Shown: in pieces, positions 42,900 through 51,400 of the stretch
How the letters are laid out: every line of letters starts with the position of its first letter
Numbering within the stretch: the first letter of the stretch is position 1
Source of the DNA: Motiliproteus sp965230185
GTDB taxonomy: Bacteria > Pseudomonadota > Gammaproteobacteria > Pseudomonadales > Balneatricaceae
NCBI GenBank assembly: GCA_965230185.1
Contig: OZ245995.1
Span: forward strand, 2,790,001-2,854,000
DNA length: 64,000 nt
Direction of reading: 5' to 3'
Program-made: the position numbers and the translations under genes
Notes under the pieces: model-generated
Told to the model about the DNA's origin: nothing
Seen by the model: only the letters and a program-made list of their open reading frames with translations
Databases searched by the model: none

Positions 42900-43976
42900 A
42901 TGACCGATTTACGTGTTGACGATCTTAATGTCGAATCTCAGTCTGTTCTGGTCACCCCGGATCAACTGAAAGAATCAATGCCACTCACCCGGGCGGCAAT
43001 GGAATCTGTACTCGAAGGCCGGGAAACCATCAGAAATATCCTGGATGGTAAGGACAAGCGGCTTTTTGTCGTTGTCGGCCCCTGCTCCATTCACGATGTG
43101 GATGCCGCCAAAGAGTATGCTCAGCGCCTGAAAAAACTGGCCGACGAGCTGAAGGACAGCCTCTATATCGTCATGCGTGTCTATTTCGAGAAACCTCGTA
43201 CATCAGTCGGCTGGAAAGGGCTGATCAACGATCCGCGTCTCGATGGCTCCTTCCGGATTCAGGAAGGTCTGCAGACCGGTCGCCAGCTGCTGATCGACCT
43301 GGCCGATATGGGCCTGCCCCTCTCCACCGAAGCGCTGGACCCGATCTCGCCCCAGTATATGCAGGATCTGATCGCCTGGTCGGCCATCGGCGCCCGCACC
43401 ACTGAATCCCAGACGCACCGGGAAATGGCCAGCGGTCTGTCCAGCGCCGTCGGTTTTAAAAACGGTACAGATGGTGGTCTGACGGTGGCTATCAACGCCC
43501 TGCAATCAGTCCGTCATCCCCACCGTTTCCTGGGAATCAACGCCGAAGGCCAGGTGGCGGTCATCCATACCCGCGGTAACCAGTACGGTCATATGGTACT
43601 GCGCGGCGGTAGCGGCAAACCGAATTACGACTCGGTCAGCGTGGCACTCTGCGAGCTGGCGCTGGAAAAAGGCGGTGTCAGCAACAACATCATGGTCGAC
43701 TGCAGCCACGCTAACTCCAACAAGGATCCCGCACTGCAGCCGCTGGTCATGGACAACATCGCCAATCAGATTATTGAAGGCAACCAGTCTATTATCGGCC
43801 TGATGATCGAAAGCAACCTGGAAGCCGGCAACCAGTCCATCCCCGATGATCTGAGCCAGCTGAAATACGGCGTCTCGGTTACCGACGGCTGTATCGACTG
43901 GGCCACTACCGAGCAGAGTCTGCGGGCAATGCGGGAGAAGCTGAAGGACGTTCTTCCGGGCCGTCGCAACGGCTGA
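42900..43976 (+). CDS. aroF: DAHP synthase, class I (AroF/G/H type)
   Basis: This 358-residue enzyme joins PEP and erythrose-4-phosphate, the first step to aromatic amino acids. Motifs: VVGPCSIHDVDAAKEYA, RVYFEKPRTSVGWKGL, GARTTESQTHREMASGL and DCSHANSNKDP (metal histidine). The start MTDLRVDDLN follows AGGAAG. Which amino acid inhibits it cannot be read, so the letter of the symbol is provisional. Single gene closed by a perfect terminator; no trp-type leader peptide is seen. Confidence 0.92.
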   Translation: MTDLRVDDLNVESQSVLVTPDQLKESMPLTRAAMESVLEGRETIRNILDGKDKRLFVVVGPCSIHDVDAAKEYAQRLKKLADELKDSLYIVMRVYFEKPRTSVGWKGLINDPRLDGSFRIQEGLQTGRQLLIDLADMGLPLSTEALDPISPQYMQDLIAWSAIGARTTESQTHREMASGLSSAVGFKNGTDGGLTVAINALQSVRHPHRFLGINAEGQVAVIHTRGNQYGHMVLRGGSGKPNYDSVSVALCELALEKGGVSNNIMVDCSHANSNKDPALQPLVMDNIANQIIEGNQSIIGLMIESNLEAGNQSIPDDLSQLKYGVSVTDGCIDWATTEQSLRAMREKLKDVLPGRRNG

Positions 43977-43998
43977 CCCGAACCGTTGCTGCAAGCAT

Positions 43999-44028
43999 AA
44001 AAAAGCCTCCGGAAACGGAGGCTTTTTT
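43999..44028. terminator. Bidirectional terminator, DAHP synthase / rlmKL
   Basis: A long perfect stem (AGCCTCCG ... CGGAGGCT) has a GAAA tetraloop, with A-runs and T-runs on either side, and serves the two converging genes. Confidence 0.93.
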
Positions 44029-44069
44029 TATGGTCCGGGCAAACTGATCAGTCTGCGACCCCGGCCGGC

Positions 44070-46286
44070 TTACGAATGCACAACTGTGATCAGCCAGCAG
44101 TTGTGAATCTTCTGATTGCGGCTGAAATCACGATCGATACTCTGGCGGGTGATATCTTCGATGCTCAGCTCCGACAGGGCCTCACAATCCATTCTGAAAC
44201 GGCGCAGATTATTCGAAAAAATCAGCTGTCCGCCCGGCGCCAGCAGCTGCACGGCAGCCCGGATCAGCTCGACATGATCCCGCTGAATGTCGAGCGTATC
44301 CCGCATCCGCTTGGAGTTGGAGAAAGTCGGCGGGTCCATAAAGATCAGGTCATAGCCCCCCAGTTGCTTCCAGGGCGGATGGCGCAACCACTCCAGGCAG
44401 TCGGCCTGAATAGTCTCATTGAGTTTTTCACTGAGGCCGTTAAGGGCCAGATTCTTCCTCAGCCATTCCAAATAAGTGGCTGACATATCAACACTGGTGG
44501 TTGAGCGTGCGCCCCCCATGGCCGCATGCACGGTAGCGGCCCCGGTGTAACAGAACAGGTTCAGAAAGCGTTTCCCTGAGGACCACTGGCCGATCTTCTG
44601 ACGAATCGGCCGATGGTCAAGAAACAGACCGGTATCGAGATAGTCGTGAAAATTGACCAGCAGCCTGCAATTACCTTCACCGACCTCATGGAAGCTTCGT
44701 TGCTCGTCGAGCCGCTCATACTGGTCCTTACCACTCTGGCGGCGACGTTGCTTAAGCACCACCCGATCCTGCTCAACCTGCATTACCTGCGGCAGAACCG
44801 CCATCGCCTGCTCAAGCCTTTCCACAGCTTTCACCGGGTCGACGCTGGCCGGCGCCGCGTACTCCTGCACATGTACCCAGTCGCCGTAGCGATCAACGGC
44901 CAGTGCATATTCCGGCATATCGGCATCGTAGACCCGGTAGCATTCGATACCGGCCTTACGGGCCCACTTATCAAGCTGCTTCAGGTTCTTTTTCAGTCGA
45001 TTGGCAAACATCTCCGCCGCAGCCGGGATCGGCATCGGCGCTGTGTCGGGCGCGACTGAAGGCGATACCGGCTCACCGCTCCGCTGTTGCTCCTCGCGGT
45101 AGAAAAATTCGTTCTCGATATCAAAGATCAGCAACTTACAGGGAATGGCGCCGTTATAGAGTTTGTACTGCTTCGACGCCCGAATAGCGATCGCTTTACC
45201 CAGGTCCGGGTTGCCAGTGAATACACCAGCCTTCCAGTGATGAAAATGCTGGCGGAATGCCTCGCCCAGATGGCGATACAGATAAACAATAACCGGTACT
45301 TCACTGAGACGCTCACCGTAGGGCGGATTGGTCAGAATCAGCCCGGGCTGCAGATCAGACCGGTGGGTCAGCGGTCGAAATTCAGCCAGCTCCCGCTGAG
45401 AAACCCGAATCAGATTTTCCAGACCTGCGCGACGGATATTGTCGCGAGCCACCGAAACGGCTTTCGGGCTGGCATCGTAGCCGTGTATCTCAGGCATCTG
45501 CTGTTCGTCCAGCTGATGACGGATGGCGCGAGCCTCGCGCAACAACTCCTGCCATGCGCGGGCATTGTGCTTAAGCCAGTTTTCAAAACCGAAATGGCTG
45601 CGTAACAGTCCGGGAGCGATCCCGGCGGCCATCAGCCCGGCTTCCACCAGCAGGGTGCCGGACCCGCACATCGGGTCAATCAGCGGCCGTCCTTCACTGG
45701 CCATTCGCGGCCAGTCACAGCGAATCAGCAGTGCCGCCGCCAGGTTTTCCTTCAGCGGCGCGGCACCACCGCTGGTCCGGTAGCCACGTCGATGGAGACT
45801 TTCACCGGACAGATCGATGCTGAGCTGGCACTCCCCTTTATGCAGCCAGGCGTTGATGCGAAGATCGGGGCGCTGCTTTTCTACACTGGGACGCTGGCCG
45901 GTCTTCTCCCGTATCTGATCGACAACGGCGTCCTTGACCTTCAGTGCACCGAAATGAGTGTTTTTGATGCCCCGGGCCCGGCCGGCAAAATCAACCGCCA
46001 GGGTACCGGAAGGTCGCAGGTGTTCCAGCCAGTCAACGGCTCTGACGCCATCGTAGAGCTGCTCAGCGGTCTCCGCGGCAAAACGATTAACCGGCAACAG
46101 GATACGGTTGGCAAGGCGGGACCACAGACAGGCCCGGTAGGCCATTGCAATGTCACCGGCGAACCAGACTCCACCGTTGGTGGACTTACACTCCTTCGCG
46201 CCCTGCTGCTGCAGCTCTTCGGTCAGCAGCAGTTCGAGCCCTTTGGGACAGGTAGCAAAAAAACGGATCAGATCAACAGAACTCAA
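44070..46286 (-). CDS. rlmL: Bifunctional 23S rRNA methyltransferase RlmKL
   Basis: A 738-residue fusion enzyme that makes m2G2445 (RlmL half) and m7G2069 (RlmK half). N-terminal THUMP region, then the first methyltransferase with DPMCGSGTLLVEA and NPPYGERL (about 190-330), then the second with FLNLFCYTGAATVHAA and FMDPPTFSNSKRM (about 550-650). I start at TTG (46286): AAAGG lies 7 bases upstream and IRFFATCPKGLELLL matches the family N-terminus; no ATG is near. An open frame 21 residues further upstream is unlikely to be translated. Confidence 0.93.
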   Translation of the reverse strand: MSSVDLIRFFATCPKGLELLLTEELQQQGAKECKSTNGGVWFAGDIAMAYRACLWSRLANRILLPVNRFAAETAEQLYDGVRAVDWLEHLRPSGTLAVDFAGRARGIKNTHFGALKVKDAVVDQIREKTGQRPSVEKQRPDLRINAWLHKGECQLSIDLSGESLHRRGYRTSGGAAPLKENLAAALLIRCDWPRMASEGRPLIDPMCGSGTLLVEAGLMAAGIAPGLLRSHFGFENWLKHNARAWQELLREARAIRHQLDEQQMPEIHGYDASPKAVSVARDNIRRAGLENLIRVSQRELAEFRPLTHRSDLQPGLILTNPPYGERLSEVPVIVYLYRHLGEAFRQHFHHWKAGVFTGNPDLGKAIAIRASKQYKLYNGAIPCKLLIFDIENEFFYREEQQRSGEPVSPSVAPDTAPMPIPAAAEMFANRLKKNLKQLDKWARKAGIECYRVYDADMPEYALAVDRYGDWVHVQEYAAPASVDPVKAVERLEQAMAVLPQVMQVEQDRVVLKQRRRQSGKDQYERLDEQRSFHEVGEGNCRLLVNFHDYLDTGLFLDHRPIRQKIGQWSSGKRFLNLFCYTGAATVHAAMGGARSTTSVDMSATYLEWLRKNLALNGLSEKLNETIQADCLEWLRHPPWKQLGGYDLIFMDPPTFSNSKRMRDTLDIQRDHVELIRAAVQLLAPGGQLIFSNNLRRFRMDCEALSELSIEDITRQSIDRDFSRNQKIHNCWLITVVHS

Positions 46287-46708
46287 ACTCAATGCCTTTA
46301 TGGAGAAATACGGGCCGGATAAACCTTGAAACGGCGCGGATGATAACATTATCCGCCGATCAGCACCCGGAAATTCAACGGCTGCCGAAGATCAGCTGGA
46401 GACGGGGCTGCCGAACCCCTTCCAGAGCGGCAGACACCCCATTAATTTTTTTCACGTTGTGTTGCAACAGCGAATCAACCACTTCTATCTTATTGTTTGT
46501 GAAAGCATAATATACGATCAGCTGACGGCGAACTGCGCTTATTCCGGCGTGCAGAAAAATCAATAGTCGACAACAGATGACAGATCCGTTAAAAGAAAAT
46601 GGCTACCTCAAGGGGTAGTCATGCGTCGGCGGCTGGAGCCGCCTGCAGTTCTCATCGCATGTATAGACCTAGTTTAATGCAATCAGGAACGAACGAGGCT
46701 ATAGCTGA
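46287..46708. other. Intergenic region rlmL / rmf
   Basis: 422 bases between the divergent rlmL and rmf. A short minus-strand frame (46375-46563) starts with TTG without a ribosome site and I do not accept it. A perfect hairpin GGCGGCT-GG-AGCCGCC lies at 46628-46643 and TATAGA at 46652-46657, the likely rmf promoter or leader zone. No clear sigma-70 consensus pair, in keeping with a stress promoter. Confidence 0.45.
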
Positions 46709-46915
46709 ATGAAGAGACAAAAACGCGACTTGACTTCCAGAGCCTATCAACGTGGATACCGTGTTGGCCTGGCCGGCAAATCTAAAGAACTCTGTCCTGC
46801 TGATAATGGGGAATCCAGACAGCACTGGTTGACGGGCTGGCGCCAGGGGCGTTCAGATTTCTGGGATGGATATCAGGGTGTATCGGGCCTTCATTGTGCC
46901 CCGCGCATCCCCTGA
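46709..46915 (+). CDS. rmf: Ribosome modulation factor
   Basis: A 68-residue basic protein; MKRQKRDLTSRAYQRGYRVG and the later RQHWLTGWRQGRSDFWDGY are the RMF signature. In stationary phase it binds the 30S subunit and, with short HPF, joins ribosomes into 100S dimers. It is a little longer than E. coli RMF (55). Single gene with a strong terminator; hpf is at 1896-2240. Confidence 0.95.
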   Translation: MKRQKRDLTSRAYQRGYRVGLAGKSKELCPADNGESRQHWLTGWRQGRSDFWDGYQGVSGLHCAPRIP

Positions 46916-46937
46916 CAGACTGAAGGGAGTAGTATGA

Positions 46938-46963
46938 GGGCTCGCATCTGCGAGCCCTTTTCG
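46938..46963 (+). terminator. Terminator of rmf
   Basis: GGGCTCGCA and TGCGAGCCC form a perfect 9-base-pair stem, followed by TTTTCG. Confidence 0.9.
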
Positions 46964-47038
46964 TTTATGACCTACTGTTTCATGGCCGGAATAAAACCGT
47001 CATCAACCGGCGACCATTCGGGCAGGATTAAACGCGAA

Positions 47039-48073
47039 TCAGCTCCGGTCCTGTTCCATCTTCGCGGCAATGGCAGCGGCAGCTTCCTGTATCAGCGCCG
47101 GCCCATGGTAAATAAAGCCGCTGTAAAGCTGCACCAGTGAAGCGCCCGCTTCGATCTTTTCCAGCGCACTCTGAGCGTCGGTAATCCCCCCCACGCCGAT
47201 AATCGGAATCTCTCCCCGCAAATTTTCCGCCAGCCGTCGAATCACTGCAGTGGAACCCTGTCGCACCGGCGCACCACTGAGTCCCCCGGCTTCCTGAGCA
47301 ACCGGTGAATGCTCAACCCCCGTGCGAGCCAGAGTGGTGTTGGTGGCAATCACTCCGTCCATACGGTAGTCACGTAGCGCAGAGGCTACCAGATCCACTT
47401 CATCCAGCTCCATATCGGGAGCAATCTTGACGGCAACAGGCACATAACGCCCGTAAAAATCGGCCAGCTTCTCCTGCTCCCTTTTCAGCGCTTCCAGCAG
47501 ACTGTTCAGCGAGTCCCCGAACTGCAGGTTTCGCAAGCCCGGCGTGTTGGGAGAAGACACGTTAACGGTGATGTAGCTGGCCCGGGTGTAAACTCTGCGC
47601 AGACAGTAGAGATAATCCTGGTTGGCATCCTCAACCGCAGTGTCGAAATTCTTACCGATATTGACCCCCAGGACCCCCTGATAACGGCTGTTATCGATAT
47701 TGCGGATCATGTTATCCACCCCCTGATTGTTAAAGCCCATTCGATTGATAATGGCCTGACTCTCAGGAATCCGGAACAACCGGGGACGCGGGTTACCCGC
47801 CTGCGGACGCGGTGTTACGGTACCAATTTCGATAAACCCGAAACCCAGTGCCGCCAGCGCATCGATATGAGCACCGTCTTTATCCAGTCCCGCCGCCAGA
47901 CCGACCGCATTGGGGAAATGGAGTCCCATTACGTCCACCGGCGCATCGGCATGGTCACAGAGCAGACTGCTGATACCGAGATGCTCGGCGATATCCAGTC
48001 CTCGCATTGCCAGCGTGTGAGAGGTTTCCGGATCGAACTTGAACAGCAGAGATTGCAGATAGCTATAGCTCAT
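47039..48073 (-). CDS. pyrD: Dihydroorotate dehydrogenase (quinone)
   Basis: A 344-residue class 2 enzyme of pyrimidine synthesis, tied to the inner membrane. The N-terminal helix (MSYSYLQSLLFKFDPETSHTL) binds the membrane and quinone; then FNNQGVD, VNIGKN, the catalytic serine in NVSSPNTPGLR, ATNTTL and GLSGAPV. I start at MSYSYLQ (48073); the frame continues upstream without need. As in pseudomonads, rmf and pyrD are neighbours. Confidence 0.95.
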   Translation of the reverse strand: MSYSYLQSLLFKFDPETSHTLAMRGLDIAEHLGISSLLCDHADAPVDVMGLHFPNAVGLAAGLDKDGAHIDALAALGFGFIEIGTVTPRPQAGNPRPRLFRIPESQAIINRMGFNNQGVDNMIRNIDNSRYQGVLGVNIGKNFDTAVEDANQDYLYCLRRVYTRASYITVNVSSPNTPGLRNLQFGDSLNSLLEALKREQEKLADFYGRYVPVAVKIAPDMELDEVDLVASALRDYRMDGVIATNTTLARTGVEHSPVAQEAGGLSGAPVRQGSTAVIRRLAENLRGEIPIIGVGGITDAQSALEKIEAGASLVQLYSGFIYHGPALIQEAAAAIAAKMEQDRS

Positions 48074-48182
48074 TGATATCAGCTCATTTAATCGGCGGCC
48101 TGCCGGCATCGGCAGTCACGGGTTGGTGGAGTTGGCCGGATTATACGCAAAGCAACAGACGGATTACATGTAGCCGAAAGGA

Positions 48183-48422
48183 TCAGACTGGCAGTTTTTC
48201 AATTGCGGCAAATTTTCCTTCATCGCTGAAGCGGATCAGAAACAGCCCATGGACGCCTTCGCGCGTCACATAGGGTTTCAGAATTTCCGCAGGAAAACGC
48301 ACCCGACGACCATCAAGAGCTCTTGCGGTTACCGAGCGGGCCTGCCCGCGATAGAATTTCAGATACTCCTCAGGGGAGATACTCAGCTGCAGCCTGATAT
48401 TCTGCACTCTTACCCTGCTCAA
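48183..48422 (-). CDS. DUF2835 family protein
   Basis: A 79-residue basic protein; LSISPEEYLKFYRGQARSV and GRRVRFPAEILKPYV are typical of DUF2835. It overlaps the stop of gdhB by 4 bases (ATGA), so the two are translationally coupled; its function is not known. It is found beside gdhB in related genomes, as far as I recall. Confidence 0.85.
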   Translation of the reverse strand: MSRVRVQNIRLQLSISPEEYLKFYRGQARSVTARALDGRRVRFPAEILKPYVTREGVHGLFLIRFSDEGKFAAIEKLPV

Positions 48423-51400
48423 CCGCTCGCACTGAGGGTCGTTCCTTTTGCCAGATCAAACAATTCCCGAATAGCCACGGTGAACATGGAGTAATCCTGT
48501 CGTTCCGCGCTGCGGAGGTCAGAGAGCATATCCAGCCAGCGCAGCACCATCAAGTCGTTCTGCTGCATCCACAGGTCGAAACAGTCTGATATCGCCTCTT
48601 TACCGTTCCAGCGGCGAATCAGGCTGGTGGCCAGCGCCCGCACCTGCCAGTCAAGATCATCCCTGAACGCCTCCCTGGCCAGCGCCTGCCAGTGACTGTC
48701 AACCCTCAGAGCTGTCACTTCTTTAGCAAACCAGTACAGGTCCAGCCGCTCGCCCAGAACGCAGTAGGCGTCAACCACCTGCCTGAGGTCGGTGTTGGTA
48801 TCCCGGGCCACTTCGATCACCCCCAGCGACATGTAAAGGCTGTCGGCACCGGCCACCGCCGAAGCCAGAGCCTCCGGCACCCCGGCCTGGTGATAGTAGT
48901 AGTAGCGATCTTTCCAGTTCTGCCCCGGGCTTCCATCCAGCCACTCCCCCATATGCTCACGCAGCAGGGTAACCTTGGGTCCGAAGTGATCGATCTCCGC
49001 CGCCGTATCCAGACTGAGCCGGCGATTGCGCAGAAACCAGCGACTGGCCCGACGCACCAGCCGCTGAGTTTCCAGCATCATCCTAGCCTGTACATCGGCA
49101 TCGATCCGGTTATCCAGGGTCTCGATCCGTTGCCAGATCTCGGGCAGCTGAAACACCTCACGAGCCACGATATAGGCCTGAGCGATGGCCGGCGGCTTGC
49201 TACCGGTAGACAGCTGCAACCGATGAATATAGGAGATTCCCATCTGATTGGTCAGATGGTTAGCGATCTGGGTGGCGATGATTTCCCGACGCAGGCGATG
49301 ACCGGCGACCTCTTCCGGAAAGCGCTGATTAAGCATTGCCGGAAACGCGGTTTCCAGTTCACGGGCAGCATACTGGTCTTCCGGCAGGTCTGAGGCGACC
49401 AGCTCCTCCTTCATCCGTGCTTTGCAGTAGGAGATGATCACCGAGATCTCGGCCCGGGTCAGCCCTTTGCCTTCGGCCCGACGCTCCACCAGCTCCTCAT
49501 CCTCGGGAATAAACTCCAGCTCCCGATCCAGTCGGGCGCTGTCCTCAAGGTGAGTGATCAGGCGACGGAATTCGCCCATCTTGTCCAGGGCCTGCATCTG
49601 CGCGAGGCTGATCGCCTGAGCCTGCCGGTAATTATTGGCCAGCACCAGCTCGGACACGGAATCGGTCATCTCCCGCAGCAACTGGTTACGCTGCTTGCCG
49701 GTAAGATCCCCGGCGGCAACGATGGCATCCAGCAGTATCTTGATATTGACTTCATGGTCGGAACAGTCGACACCTGCAGCATTGTCGATAAAGTCGGTAT
49801 TGCAGGCACCGCTGCGCAATCCGAACTCGATACGCGCCCGCTGAGTCATACCCAGATTGCCGCCCTCGCCGATCACCCGGCACTGCAGCTGGTCGGCATC
49901 GATTCGGATAGCATCGTTGGCCTTGTCGCCGACGTCGGAGTGCTGCTCCAGACTGCTCTTGATATAGGTGCCGATCCCCCCGTTCCAGATCAGGTCCACC
50001 GGTGCCTGCAGCAGCGCATGAAGCAGCTCATTGGGGGTCATTCGGCTGACGCCGAGCTGGAAGCGTTTTTTCATCGGCTCAGTGATGGTGATCGACTTGG
50101 CACTGCGGTCAAAGATGCCACCACCTTCGGAAATCAGATTCTGGTTATAATCCGTCCAGCTGGATCGCGGCAGGTCAAACAAGCGCTTGCGTTCAGCCCG
50201 GGTAACAGCGGAATCAGGATTGGGGTCGATAAAGATATGCTGATGGTTAAAGGCCGCTACCAGACAGATATGTTCCGATAACAGCATACCGTTGCCGAAC
50301 ACATCACCGGACATATCGCCGATGCCAATCACGGTAAAATCGGAGGTGGCGGTGTTATGCCCCAGCTCACGAAAATGGCGTTCAACGGATACCCAGGCCC
50401 CCCTGGCGGTTATTCCCATACCTTTGTGGTCGTAGCCCTGGCTGCCCCCGGACGCGAACGCATCCCCCAGCCAGAACCGGTACTCGGCGGCGATTTCGTT
50501 GGCGATATCGGAAAAGGAAGCCGTCCCTTTGTCGGCGGCGACCACCAGATAGGTATCGTCCTCGTCGTGGCGCAGCACCTCGGGCGGCGAGATCACCAGA
50601 TCGTCCTGCAAGTTGTCGGTAATATCCAGCAGACCGCGGATAAACAGCTTGTAGCATTCGATACCTTCGGCCATCACCTCTTCCCGACTCATATCGTCGC
50701 GAAGCAGCCTGGCCACGAAACCACCTTTCGCCCCGACCGGAACAATAACGGCGTTCTTGACCTGCTGGGCCTTAACCAGCCCCAGTACCTCGGTGCGAAA
50801 ATCTTCGCTCCGGTCCGACCAGCGCAGGCCACCTCGAGCCACCTTGCCGCCGCGCAGATGGACCCCCTGAACCCGCGGCGAATAAACGAAGATCTCGAAC
50901 ATCGGCCGGGGCAGCGGGATATCGGGGATATCGCCGGGAGAGAACTTAAACGAGAAACAGGTTTTCAGTTCACCCTTATCATCGGTCTGGAAAAAATTGG
51001 TGCGCAGGGTCGCCAGGATAATATCCAGATAGCGCCGGATAATGCGGTCATCGGTGAGGCTGGGAACGTTGTCCAGTTCCGCGATAATCGCCTCCTTCAA
51101 CGATTGCTGACGCTCGAGCCCCCTGCCGGAGGGCTCCAGCCGGGCGTAGAACAGTTCCACCAGCTTGCGGGTAATGGGAATATGGTGAAGCAGGCAATTG
51201 GCGATCGCGACCTGACTGATCCCGAACTTGAGCTGTTTGATATAGGCGGCACAGGCTCGCAACAGGGCGACATCACGCCAGCCCAACTGCGCTGCCAGCA
51301 CCAGTCGGTTAAACAGATCGCTGGAGGCATCGCCCTTCCAGATATGGGCAAAAGCCTGCTGGAAGATATCACGGACCGAATGCATATCGATTTCAGAGCC

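Noticed and set aside
46375..46563. 62-codon minus-strand frame in the rlmL-rmf gap
   Set aside because: TTG start without ribosome site, no recognisable motif, and it lies where promoters are expected.
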